Positions 45,271-57,004 of a stretch of DNA of 64,000 nucleotides are shown piece after piece (positions within the stretch are counted from its first letter, which is position 1; the number at the start of each line of letters is the position of its first letter). The DNA is taken from assembly GCA_963978905.1 (NCBI GenBank), contig OZ022256.1:5625501-5689500 (forward strand), in the 5' to 3' direction. Both the position numbers and the translations under genes were made by a program. The DNA is from Trichostrongylus colubriformis (Eukaryota; Nematoda; Chromadorea; Rhabditida; Trichostrongylidae). Under the pieces are notes generated by a model. That model searched no databases and was not told the DNA's origin. It saw only the letters and a list, made by a program, of their open reading frames with translations.

Positions 45271-48200
45271 GGGCGATGCAATGGGATTGGAAGAGCCAAG
45301 CCAAGCCATTGTCGGTATCCCTCCCCACCACACTAATCAACGACTACACCACGACAGGGCCATAAGAGCGTGACCTGTCTGTCTGGCGCCAAGGCAATGA
45401 TTGTTCTGTTTGGAATATTCTGGAAAAGGAGACACCTGTACAATTTGCTACCACGTGCTTGCTAGGCCTACTTGACCTTTTTTCCTTTGTAACAGTTCAC
45501 TATCGCACTTTTAGTGTTGGGCCTCTATAAAAGGAAAAAGGGCTATGTGAACATGCATTTTTATTGAGGGCAGCTTTCCATTCATTTCGGTAAAGCTCGG
45601 AGGTTTTTACAAGGCCCCCATACTCCCAAAGCAAACATCCTCCTCATGACGCTGGCAAAATGGGACAACGGACGAACGCTGTTGGCATACAGACATGGCG
45701 CCAATAGTATAGGTCGCACTGCAACACATCATGGCGGCGATGCATGACTATGAATTTGATGGAAAATCCAGCGAAGCGTAAAAGGGTCAAGAAAAGATTG
45801 CATAGTTTATGATGTTTATTCACGATGGTGGCTCATGCTGCTGGTAAAAGCCTCTGGCAAAAACAGCAGTAATAGCCGGTTGTTCAATCATGAGTTTTAA
45901 TAGTATTGTTTATTTAATTGTTATTTTAATTTAATATTGTGCTGTTCCGGAGTCTCATGATTACCTGAATGTTCAACATCAATTGCGACTCCAAAATATT
46001 TATTCAAAAAACCTAAAAGATCCCTCAAAAGTCTCGAAATTTCTTTAGGATGTTTTTGCGATATTTCGGCGTATAACGCCTTCTTCAGGCCTGGAACGTG
46101 GTGGTTAGGTAATTATATATGTAAGCGTTATATATAATAGCTTGCGGCCTCGTCTCAAAAATTTCTTGTTATTATTTGTTATTGTGTTATTGGATTCTGT
46201 TATTTTAATGTCTGTTACTGTTTATCATGGGCTTTAATGTTATTATAGCGACGTAGGTGGCACTGAGATTAATTTTGAACATGCTGGTCACTTCCGTCTG
46301 TCCGAATGCCTCCATAGCGTCGATGGCGTTCTTTGATGCGGGTCCAAAGCTTTTGCCCATAACTCAGCACACTTGTAATAACTTTCGCATCGCGAGCTGC
46401 GGCGAAAACTAGCAGCAATCAAAAATCAAAACATCAAAGTGAATTTTAATGCGCTAATTGTTGGTGAAGAAGAATGTAAACCCGAAAATCCGCAAGGGGA
46501 AGAATGTTGTTGTAGCGCAGGTCTTGGTATGGTAACGTGTTCATTACAATAATGGCCTACGTGTGACGGTGGGAGCAACGCTGCATAAGTCAACCGTGTG
46601 GTGACCGTCACGTATCTTTGGAGGCGGGGCTAGTAAGGAGGGTGTCCGAGAATATCCTCTAAGTTTATCTTGGTTGTTTGCATAGTGCCTTCCACAGGGA
46701 AAACATCCGCCGTTGTTCACATTTGTTCCGAGTTTTCCGAAAAAATTTTCGTGTCCACTGCCTTCAGTTTTTTTATTTTTTGGATAATGCGTGCAACAGG
46801 AAAACGAAAGGAGGTGGTCAAAATGTTGCTCATGAACGAGCGCTGGGACGAAAACAAAACGCCTTCCCTTATCAGAGATTTGAATGAATGAAGATACAAA
46901 AAGCGCTAAGAAAGTGCGAAAGAAGAGCGAAAATAGGCGTTGAAATTTGATTTATAGAGTGCATGGAGGAAATGATACCACGAAACTGCCTAGAGGTTGC
47001 GAAAACAAGATTGCTTTATCCGGTTTTCCGGCTTCAGATGTCAACAAGCCCACCTCAATTGATTTCGACCAGTCTCAGGCCTGTCACTGCATTCATCTTA
47101 GGCTCATCACTGTAAACATTTAAGTGAATTTTTCGCACAATTCTAAAGGGCCTGACTGCGTTCTGAATGCCCGCTTCCTCGTTGCTGCGCTTTTTCTTCA
47201 ACCAGACGTCCAAAAACGCCGTGTGATAGTTCCGAGGTCCACTTTATCGATGCTGCGCTTTTTTCGACCAGACAACCGATAAACCCAGGTGAGAGTTCCG
47301 ATTTCCGATTTTGGAGATGGTAGTGCAGCCCCTGGAATTCCATTCAAGTCCGAAAAAATAATTCGTTTTTTTCCATCAATTCACTGAGTCCTCAAAGATT
47401 TTCAGGTGACATAGCGCAACGAGGAGGCGTTCCTTTGAGGATTCGACCTTTGAGGACCTTGAGGGTTCGATCTTTTCCTGAGATGTCGACCCGTTGTCAC
47501 GTTGTTCTTCTTGACTTACATGGAATGATTCCTTTTGCACTAAATCATCGGCCATCGCTAGGCCACCCATAAGCTTTTAATTCGTTCTGCTTAATTAGTA
47601 AATGATATTGGAACCACTTCATCACACATTTACATAGTTTTCCTACTTTTGTTGTGAAAACGGCACCAACTGTAGACCTCATAAGGGTACAATGCTTGAA
47701 TAGACGGGAAGGTGATGTTCGTTTTTTGATTATTAAAATAAGGATGCGAAGTAATGATGCTGAATAGTATGAATTTACCGAAAACCTAATGAACGGCTTC
47801 GAATTTTTCTTTCTTTTTTTTTGGTGGTGCTGCTTTTTAAAACACTGAGGAATAACTCTGTTCTCATTCATTGTTATCGAACGGTACCGTCTCGCCCTCT
47901 CCATCATCAGTGCGGGCGGCGGCATGCTATATCCTAGGTGCTTGCCTCGCCCACCATAGCTAGTCGGCCGTTTGTTAGCGAGGCTCACTATGGTGCACTC
48001 TAACGACGCCATATGAAGGAGTTTAAATCACCTTTTTTAGATGGTCTCGTTGGAATTCACGTCTTGATTTACAGGTAAGATTTCTTGTCTTATTGGTACA
48101 CCATCCGGGACCTCTTAATGAGGTAATGGCATTCAATGTCTGCAGCACTGGCAGCGTTGTAAATGGAGCCGGCGGTGCACTGCGTGAATACAAGGCATCT

Positions 48201-48366
48201 GAACTTGGTGCCAGCACGATTGTCTTCCTCGACGGTCACTATCTGCTTTTTCATCAATTTGATCATTTGAAAGGCTAATATGTAGATTTAAATGTGATTA
48301 CGTAATCTGGGCTGCGCTAGAAATACGGTTTCCATTCGAAATCTTAAAACCATTTGAAACGCTTGG
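45271..48366. other. No gene recognised
   Basis: Contains a motif at 46050-46095 that on the minus strand reads CTGAAGA, a GGCG/CGCC stem and GAAA (hammerhead-core-like). Two copies of a 68 bp unit (TGCTGCGCTTTTT) lie at 47183 and 47251. A 155-codon minus-strand frame (47545-48012) has a donor-like GTAAATT at 47780 but no acceptor or known domain. Confidence 0.35.
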
Positions 48367-48588
48367 GCGTGTATGGGCAGATATGACAGCGAATCGCTTG
48401 GCCGCCCACGACGAGCGGCGCGGCGGGTGCGAATGTCAGTGGCAGGGCATGGCGGCCTTCCGAGGCAGTGTGGCATGGGTGGAAGCGCAGATGTGACGTA
48501 GCCACGCTCTGCCAGGCGCCCAAGAGCAATCGATTCGCAAGTCTTGGCGCCGCGAAGCGATTCGCTGTCATATCTGCACACACCCCGC
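48367..48588. mobile_element. GC-rich-core MITE, arm type C
   Basis: The arms GGCAGATATGACAGCGAATC and GATTCGCTGTCATATCTGC are inverted. The core GCGGCGCGGCGGGTGCGA, then AGTGTGGCATGGGTGGAAG and GTGACGTAGCCACGCTCTGC, is nearly the same as in 62375-62651. Confidence 0.8.
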
Positions 48589-48635
48589 TTAGGCTCTTCT
48601 TTTATTGTAGTAATTCTTGATTACATGAACTGTGC

Positions 48636-48957
48636 ATGGAAAAACAAGTTTCTCTGTTACCCATATATTATATTTATGCTGTATTTGATTGATGAGGGCC
48701 GCATGCGAAGTTTCACGTGAGAATTCGTCCCCAGAGTGGTGGCCGTGGGAGAAGGGCTCCAAAGTAAATGCCCGCCTGGTCGCCTGCCGCTGTCGGAGGC
48801 GCATAGTGGGAAAAGAAAGTTACGTAGACAGTACTACTATGCGTACGGTGGCGGAGGACGGGGCGGGCACTTACTCTGAAGCCCCTCCCTCTTGGCTCTG
48901 AGGGCGGATTCTCACCATAAATATACGGGTAACAGAGAAACTCATTTTTCCGTGTAC
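48636..48957. mobile_element. MITE with TTTCTCTGTTACCC ends
   Basis: ATGGAAAAACAAGTTTCTCT at the left is inverted as AGAGAAACTCATTTTTCCGT at the right, with about 40 bp of near-identity including GTTACCCATATA. A loose end of the same kind (TTCTGTTACCCATATATTA) sits at 80-98. Confidence 0.8.
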
Positions 48958-49544
48958 GAGTCCTTTACCTTATTTACGATTCGCTTCTCTGCTGGTCCCT
49001 TATCCACATGTGCTTTGCCCCACGTCTAGTTACAACCAAACTTATTTAGGGGGGGGGGGGCTGTTTTTTCTCTTCGGTATGGGCTTTCATTTGTGTTTCT
49101 TACAATTTTTAAGTTATGAGCTTTCATTTGTATTTCCTACACTTTCTAAGGTATCTAGGAATCCTTGTAAAGTCAAATGTGCGACACTTCGTACAGCTAT
49201 AAATCATTGCCAAGTATCGACAATTCGCCTGAAAAAGAACCATCCATAAAATAAAAAAGTGCTTCGCGAAATGAGCAACGTGCTGACATTTGTTCGTGAA
49301 TTTGTCACCATTCGACTGAATCAATGTGCGCAAAAGCGACATCATTCTCCTCGTACATCTGTCCGAGACCAGAAAATGACTACAAAGATTTTCATGATCA
49401 TAGCTTTCTTTCGAAATGTGTCTTTCCAACAAGGATTCTAAGGATCAAGGTCGAGCTGGTATTGATCCTCATAACCAGACGGACTGATGCAGCGACACTG
49501 CATATGGGGTGCTTTCAACACATATGGGTTTTGTAGTGGCAGAT
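48958..49544. other. No gene recognised
   Basis: A minus-strand frame (49124-49432) contains YLAMIYSCTKCRTFDFTR after a TTTTTCAG acceptor; it vaguely recalls a CxxC zinc finger but has no in-phase donor or second CxxC. Confidence 0.25.
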
Positions 49545-49910
49545 GGCGCGCACGCCACTCTCACGATGCGTGGATCAAATCCCGCATCAGCGCCCGCCCA
49601 AGCCTACCAGGCCTTCCATCCTTCCGGAGGCAAATTGGCACCAGACTCGTCTGAGAGGGTACAAGCACTGACTTGTACATCGGCTAGCCATCGCAAGTCA
49701 TTGTATGGGTGTGTACCCTTATGTCAAGATTTCGCACCGCGCCATGTCGCAAGGGAAGCAATGAAGGCGAGCTAAAGGCGCCATTTGTTGGGTCATTGTA
49801 TAGGCCACATCACATTCACCAGCCATCACGATTGTGAATGGAACTAAAATGTGCGTTGCATATCCAGAAGGGTTTATTAACGCCAAAAAACTTTATGCTT
49901 TATACCGAAT
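49545..49910. repeat. Dispersed repeat, copy interrupted by an insertion
   Basis: Second copy of 6730-7040, with all blocks in order. Between its two halves lies the 85 bp insertion 49707-49791 bordered by a duplicated GTCATTGTAT. Confidence 0.8.
49707..49791. mobile_element. 85 bp one-ended MITE insertion with 10 bp duplication
   Basis: GTCATTGTAT occurs at 49697-49706 and 49792-49801, whereas the uninterrupted copy near 6890 has it once. The inserted sequence starts GGGTGTGTACCCTTATGTCA and ends AAAGGCGCCATTTGTTGG, which follows the right end of the MITE at 22003-22248 read inward. Only one terminal repeat is present. Confidence 0.75.
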
Positions 49911-50299
49911 ATGCCTTTCATTCATACATAGGTCATCTTTCCGGGAAAATTGGCTCGGTGACCGGCTTGGCCTGTTCGAGTGATTCCTGTGAAGGACTAA
50001 AAGATTTATGGCCTGGAAGTAATAGGCTTTTTTATGCCATGTTATCCTTTTCTTCTACGACATCCATTCGAGTTCTGTTGAGATCAAAAGCGTCATTTCT
50101 TCGCTGGGTACGATGATTTATGGGGCTCGGCTTTCCTGCTTGGCTACATTCCTCCCATGTTACCGGGATGGCAGCGGCGATAGGAGGTATGATAGGTTCT
50201 GCTCGGTTCAGAGCGACACAGCGTCTTTTGGCCTTCAACCATTTTGTCAGAAAATAATTCCTTGAAAATAGCAGAATTCATGTCATTTTAGGCGCTCTT

Positions 50300-50480
50300 T
50301 CGTGTGTGGCCTTAGGGCAAAAAGTTCGCGTCTGGCATGTCACGCCATGGTGCAAGTTATACCTGCCGTATCGCAGGGATCTCAAAACGATAGTAATGCT
50401 CTACGACTTATTCCTGGCGTAATCGCTTCAGGACTTAACTATTATGGCACCCCTCACACCATCTCGTTGCGCGCCAAATG
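50300..50480. repeat. Second copy of the repeat at 44640-44840
   Basis: Shares GGCGTAATCGCTT, AGGACTTAACTATTATGGCA and CACACCATCTCGTTGCGCGCC-like blocks with 44640-44840. Confidence 0.6.
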
Positions 50481-50611
50481 CTGCCACGCCAATTTTCCGT
50501 CCTTGGCACACGACCGGCGCTCTTTTATTACGATCGCTGATGACCACCCTTGCTTTTTTCCATAAAGTTTTTGGTGTCGATTAGTACTTTCCTGAGAAGT
50601 GCCATGCATTC

Positions 50612-52764
50612 TAGTTTATGTTTATGTTTATGTTTATTACGTCTGCATAAGGCATACGTGAGAAAGTCACAAAAAAAAAAAGAACAGCAATATAGAAATC
50701 GACAGCACATTAACAGGAAAATACAAAACAGTGAAAATGACTAACAACGTTCAATCATCTGGAGAATTAGGACTTCTACTTCTCCTGTAGTTTGCTCACA
50801 ACATATCGTTTGAATTGAGTCTGCGAAAGAGTGGGTGGTATGCTTTTGGACAGCTTCAAATATTCGTTACCCGCTCTAAAAGTGAAACTATTGGACCGTA
50901 GGCTAGATTTAGGACGATCCAAGGAAATTTTCATGGATCCTCCTCTAGTCTTAGAAAGAGACATTTTGAACAAGCTGGATGAACCAGGCCCACACGCGCC
51001 CCTTATCAATTTATGTACCAAGCATAAGTCAAAAATTTTGCGCCTTACTTGCAAAGACTGCAGTCCAAAGTGTTTATTACGTGTAGCAGCACTAGGTATT
51101 TTTGAGTACGAATAGCCGTTAACCCGAATGAGCAGTTTACGAGTAAAATTATTCTGAACCCTTTCTAGTGCGTAAATATGCCTTTTACTCAAAGGATTAA
51201 AAACCGTGGTGCTGGATTCAACCAGTGGTCGTACATAAGCTTTATATGCTAGAAGTAATGCTTTTTCATTCGCTATGTTTAAACCTTTAAATATTTGATA
51301 AGTTCGAAGCTGGGCCATGTTCACCTTCCTCCGAATGTGCTCGGAAAAGTTCAGTTTGTTATCATAGTGAAAGCCTAGGTCCCTGACAGATTCAACAGCA
51401 GATAATGTGATACCATTGACTGTATAGGATCGTACACAGGACGAAGTTCTTGAACTTAGTTGCATGTAAACGGTCTTCTGAGGGGCAATTGGCAGCTGCC
51501 ACTGCTTAGACCATTTCATTATCAAGTCAATGCCTTCTTGCAACTTGGACGAGTCATCGTAACCGGAGATAGATTTATAGATTTTTACATCATCTGCATA
51601 AACTTTCACCTTAACGCCTAGTTCGCTAAGCATGTCGGGAAGTTCGGCAATATAAATATTAAACAGCACAGGGGATAACACACCCCCTTGAGGGACCCCA
51701 CTCGTTACTCTTTTAATATCCGAGAATGATTGATCAATCTTAACCTGGAAGGTTCTGTCCCTAAGGTAGTTTGAAATCCATTTGGTAAGTACTGGGTGAA
51801 AACCAAGAGCGTCCAGTTTGAATATGAGTTTTTCGTGTGGGACTTTGTCAAATGCCTTTGCAAAATCAAAGTAGATAACGTCACAGCAACCCTTATTATC
51901 CAGAATATGGGTCCAGTCATTGAGGCATTCTATCAGATTTGTTTCGACAGAACGACCTGGGATAAAACCGTGTTGATTCTTAGAAACGATATTGTTGGCC
52001 ATTAAATGCTTATTCATATGATCTTTTAGGATTTTCTCGAATAGCCTACAGAACAATGATGTGATGCTTACCGGCCGATAGTTCTCAGGATCGGACAAAG
52101 GATCTTTTTTGGTATAGGAGTAACAAAAGAATGTTTCCAGCGTCGGGGAACTTCACCGGACATCAGTGACTGATTAAAAATGTACGCCAAAGGCCCGCAG
52201 ATGACATGAGCTGTTTTTTGTACAACTAAGAACCGTACAAAATCGGGTGTCAGAGATGGGGTACCCGGCCATTTGTTTATAAGATCTAATAGCACAGAGG
52301 CGGTGAACCAAGGAAAATCTTTCATGGGTCACTCCTGGGACGAAACGTCTGTGGAATAATTCTGTCGTCGTCCTGAAAAACACTAACAAATTGCTCCGCT
52401 AACATGTTGGCTTTATCGGCTGAGGAAGTAGCTACCAGATTCCCTTTTTTCAAGCAGTTGATGCGTCTGGAGTCCTGTAATCTTTTGCTCAAATACCTAT
52501 GGAAATATCGCACGTTTCCTGTATCAATAACTTTTTTTCCAGATAACAGTTGTATTTTTTGAGTTGTACCGAAAATTTCCGAGTGAAAGTTAGGAATTCG
52601 TCCCATCTGTTGGATCGCTTGGCCTCATGAAAGAGACATTCACGATGCTCCCACATCTTCTGCAAGTGCTTCGGAAGGTGAAGGGATTTAACACAAGGAA
52701 CTACTACCCATGGCGTGTAAAAATCAAGGGCATCAAGAAAAATCGATAACCTTTTGGATATCAT
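50612..52764 (-). mobile_element. CR1/Jockey-type LINE, 5'-truncated
   Basis: The element runs on the minus strand. After the reverse transcriptase stop at 50776 there is about 130 bp of 3' untranslated sequence, and the 3' end is a short tandem array of ATAAAC (about 50614-50637), a simple-repeat tail of the kind found in CR1-like elements. No endonuclease domain is present upstream, so the copy is truncated. Its 5' side meets a duplicated unit (52752-53287). Confidence 0.85.
50776..52764 (-). pseudogene. LINE reverse transcriptase, frameshifted
   Basis: The longest open part (50776-52098, 440 codons) contains a complete reverse transcriptase: NYRPVSITSLFCRLFEKIL, QHGFIPGRSVETNL, VIYFDFAKAFDKVPHEKL, SGVPQGGVLSPVLFNIYI and the catalytic VYADD. 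Upstream pieces at 52068-52325 (ending RRWKHSFVTPIPKK), 52322-52606 and 52489-52764 belong to the same protein but are in other frames, so at least two frameshifts separate them. The enzyme would copy the element's RNA into DNA at a nicked target. This copy is inactive, though recently active judging by the long intact frame. Confidence 0.9.
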
Positions 52765-53287
52765 GAGAAAATTAGTGGATATGGGCCCTAAAAACGGAAT
52801 TAGGCAGGGTCAGACACTGGTTGAGGAATCTGGGGGACCTATTTTGGTTTGAAAAGGGAAAGGGGTCGTTCCCGGGAAATATTGTCAGGGACTCTCTAGT
52901 TTCATTCGGAATCGCAGAGGCAGGGAAAATAGGGATTGCTACAGGCGTATACAACAAGCTGCGAGGCCAGCCGCTGTATAAGTCATTTCGTTTATCCTAA
53001 TAAACACGTCTGGAACCCATTCACTCAGCCCGGAGGTGAAAAAGGTTTTTTTGTCCTGGCCCGGCATTATGAGGAACTGATCGCCGCACCATGAGAATGA
53101 GAGTGCGCGCAACTTGTCACTACATCGCCACGTCCACCTTTTGGATATCATGAGAAAAATAGTGGATATGGGCCCTAAAAACGGAATTAGGCAGGGTCAG
53201 ACACTGGTTGAGGAATCTGGGGGACCTATTTTGGTTTGAAAAGGGAAAGGGGTCATTCCCGGGAAATATTGTCAAGGACTCTCTAAT
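52752..53287. repeat. 150 bp direct repeat pair at the LINE 5' side
   Basis: 52752-52901 and 53139-53287 are nearly identical (start TTTTGGATATCATGAGAAAA; include GGGCCCTAAAAACGGAATTA and GGGGGACCTATTTTGG). The offset is 387 bp. On the minus strand each ends ATATCCAAAAGG and then continues into different sequence: the LINE frame for one, a frame with WTWRCSDKLRALSFSWCG for the other. Confidence 0.85.
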
Positions 53288-56200
53288 GAATACATACTGT
53301 GTTCAAAGCCGTAAAGGCGAGATGAGCAAAAAAAGGTTATCAATCGATCGAAAAATTTTCCAGAGGCTATTTTTGAGATTAGCCATAACATAAGGCGTCG
53401 TAGTAGGTTAAGGGGTCATAATTCTGAAAAATGTCTTCAACATAATGCTAGACAATGCTTACAGGAAGAGACGATTTAGGTTTACTTGAGGTAAGTAACT
53501 TAGTAAATATAAATTTAGGTGAATAATTTGGAAAAAAATTAGGAATTTGGTATCTATCAGTTGTTCAAGGAAATATGCCATGCATTTCACTTCCATCCAA
53601 AATCGTAAAGATTTCGGATGAAACTTGAGTTTTATAGAATGATTTACAGGGATCACCCGTATTTTTGAACTTTTGGACGAGTGTGGCACTTATTCATCGA
53701 CCCTGGAGGGCTTCGTTTTCTGGGATGGGTATCGAGCCACAGAAGCAATCTTTGAAATCTTTTTACTGATAAGCATCCTTCGCCAATCTTTGGCACAACC
53801 ATAGAGAACGGCGTACGTAAGTTCTAATAATAAGATTTAGTGGAGCTGATATTTAAAGTAAATATTTTGCGCATCAGAGTAATTAGATGTTGAAATCAAT
53901 TATGAAGCAGCCAAATTCTCCTATCCCTAGCCGGTTCATACACTTAAGAGTAGGTTTCATACTCTTGAGGGCTCAATCCTGTGGAGATTTATAAATCCCG
54001 AGGAGTTCCTACAATAACTTTCTTGGTGGACTTGAAGCCAACAGAGCTCCTTGTTACTCGAATGTTACTTTATCGACATCATTTACTTCACATTCTGTAT
54101 GTCTTTGCAGCGTTCCTTCCCGGGAAGATGCAGCAGCGATTTTCGACCACGTCTTTTTCTTAGACCACGCCTTCTTGTGAATGTTTCCCATCATTTTTCA
54201 CATGAATCGCACTCGCAAACTAGTTGCCCTCATAGGTACTGGTTCGTTTTATAAGATGTTCCGTCTAGAAGACCCAGAAGTATATAGTCCTCCGTCTTCT
54301 GCGACGTCCTCCTCGTGCTTTCACTTTCGGTTTTCATTTGCCCTCAGCTTGTTAGTTGACATAAGACGGGCTTTTTACAAAGTCTTAGTACTAATTGCAT
54401 TGACTTCGCTCGATGTTTTAAAGTACGAAATGAATGCGAAAGTGTAAAAACGTGCTTCAGATCCCCTTTTCCTCGTCTAATAGTTCGCAAATGTGCCCAG
54501 CGAAAACCGGCAAATCGCGATTGGCCTGATAGCTAGTGTGAGGGAAACGTTGTGATTAGGCAACGCTATAGACACCCGATTTGATGATTTGGGAACAGGC
54601 TGGCTCCACCGGCGGAACTGTCAAAACTGTTTGAACTACGTCCAGCCAGAGCGCTGCGGCGCCCAGCTTGGATGCCGGATATGCTTTCCACCCTTCTCCC
54701 AGTCACCACCCACTCAACTGCTCATGCTTCTCGAGCTTTCACTTCTGGTCCTGGGACGGAGGATACCGGAATCGAATTCTTATCTGTGTATCACTCACTT
54801 TCGTTACATTTATCTTTTGTATCCCTTTTCAATTTAAACAAGGATATGGAAATGTTGGAGCTTTCAGTGAAGACAGGTCCGATAAACTGTGTACCTATGT
54901 AATGGGAGATACACACAATATTCACTATGTACAACATTTTGAATATACTGTAACTCATTAGACTTATTTATGTATTTAATTGTCTCATCTATTTATTTAT
55001 TAGTTCATTTATTTATTACTTACTTATATGTGCAGGGTGGTTTATCAATTCGCATTAATTATGCTAATGATGGAGCTATTATGTATTTCCAATTTCCAAG
55101 TCTTGTCTTTCAATATTTCTTATTCCAAACTACATTTTTTTTTGAATTTCAAAATTTTACTCCTCTCCACAACCTTTCTATTGGAACCATATCGGCGTTT
55201 CCTAATGGTGTAATAATATCGAGCCCTCCCTGAAATAGCTATTTGAAAAGCCCGTTTTCTCTTCTAATGTGTACTTTCGAAAATGACTAACAACCACTTA
55301 TGTGCATTAGGGATTTCAGTGGAAATTCCCACAATTTCCACGTTTTAACCGAAGCCTCTTCCCTTTGGAATTTCCTTATTCATTTCCCAGATATTTCCAT
55401 GGAAGCGTATTCAATAGAGTGCTTTTAGTGAACTCTGAAAGTATCAACTGTCTTTGGAAATCCCTTTCGGAATGCCATATGTAGCCTCTCCTGTTAGGGT
55501 ATGGGGCTCGACCACTACTGAGAACTTCTTCGCTGAATCTATAGGCCTGCGCTGCAGTGTTTAATTTAACTAAATCCTATAAGGCACCGTATGGAAGGGA
55601 GAGAAGTGCTAAATCCGCATTGCAGCAATAGAAGGCCAGCGAAGGACTACGGGGAGGAGGATGGTATGGAGAATAGATGTTTGACATGTGGGGTTTGCTT
55701 TTGCTCGGGAGGGCAATAAGCTTAGATGGATTTATCATTTTTCCTCTCCCGTCACGTGACGTTTTCAAATTCAATATAAGTACAAACAAATAAGTAAATA
55801 AATGAACAAATATATTAAGTTTAACAATAAAATGCTTGAATCGTTCGACTGATCCAGCAAAACTCTTAGGGGTCCTTAGGTCTTCGAGAAGAGGCATCGA
55901 TTCAGTCAATGCAGTAATTACAGCGACTAATCTAATAAATACTGAATTGCTCTAGTAAAAGGAGAACTTCTTCCCAAAATGAAATCCGAGTATGTAATAT
56001 CCATGAATATGTACGTGTATGATAGAGTTTTTCTCTCGGGAAAATTTTTTTGTTATTTATTCATTATTTATTTGATTATTTATACATTCAGTCATCTTTT
56101 TGCTAGTTTCGTCTATAAACTATTATAGCTAATCAGTCATTTATTATTTAGCTATGTTTATTTTATAATTGTTTATATTTCTATGTAATTATTTAAATGA

Positions 56201-56739
56201 AATTATTTATAAACATAATTTTCACTGAAATCACAGTTAGAGTGGAAGTGGTCCGTTCCAGGCCTGTTGTACATATACATGTAGGTCTAAGGTGTTCAGA
56301 ACCAGCACCAGCTCCTGAAATGACCTTAGAGATGAATAATAAAGTGTGAGATATTTTCAGTGCTTAGAGATCAACGACGATTCCTCTGCCCTTTCGACCT
56401 GCATTAACGTCTCTCACTTTCAGAAATAAGGCAATGCATAAAAAATGATCCCGTTCTGCAACCGTTGTTGCCTGGGGTTGTGGTATGACACACCACTCCC
56501 CTACCATCTGATGCCCCCTCTTTCAAGAGGGAATGTGTTGCATTCTTCTATGATGTGGCTCCAAGAACCCTTTCGAAACGCAATCATTTTTATGTGCCAC
56601 CCCCTTCTCCAATATCTGAATGTGGCTTTCCTCCTTGGCATTCTGAATGCAACCGCTCTAGAATGTTCTTCACATGAACCTGCTCAGACTGAGTGTCATT
56701 GATGCAGAAAATTTTTGACGTGGCATGCCACGCAATGCT
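53288..56739. other. No supported gene; AT-rich stretches
   Basis: ATTT-rich low-complexity tracts occur at 54960-55027 and 56040-56215. Open frames at 54181-54447, 54668-54961 and 55577-55909 lack splice or domain support. A minus-strand segment near 55170-55230 (after TATTTCAG) reads GGLDIITPLGNADMVPIE and may be a repeat-derived fragment. Confidence 0.35.
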
Positions 56740-57004
56740 TAAGGCCGCCGTCGGACTTCGCCATTTCGCGATTTTACGATTCTGCGATTTTGCGGTGTCC
56801 TGCCTCCGCAGGCGAAGTTGCTGCGTTGCTCATTCTCAGAGTCGAATTATCGCGTGCGATTTTGCTTCGTCGCACTTTTACCCGCGATACCACGGCCCTG
56901 AGATTGAGCAATGTCGCAACTTTGCCTGTGGAGGCACGACTCCGCAAAATCACAAAATTGCAAAATCGCGTTAACGCAAAATTGTGGTGCCTTATGGCGG
57001 CTTA
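56740..57004. mobile_element. MITE rich in GCGATTTTG motifs, copy 2
   Basis: The ends TTAAGGCCGCCGT and the complement GGCGGCTTAG are inverted. Inside are runs of GATTTTGCGG / CCGCAAAATC type. Related to 29997-30197. Confidence 0.75.

Noticed and set aside
44912..45373. 153-codon open frame on the plus strand
   Set aside because: It runs through an inverted-repeat element (44999-45270) and the complementary strand is also open for 132 codons, as expected from the symmetry.
47545..48012. 155-codon minus-strand frame with a basic segment
   Set aside because: No recognisable domain, no acceptor, low-complexity lysine run. The donor-like site alone is too weak to call a gene.
52752..53287. Direct repeats as LTRs of a retrovirus-like element
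   Set aside because: The repeats are 387 bp apart, lack TG...CA ends and enclose no gag/pol genes; the neighbouring protein is of LINE type.
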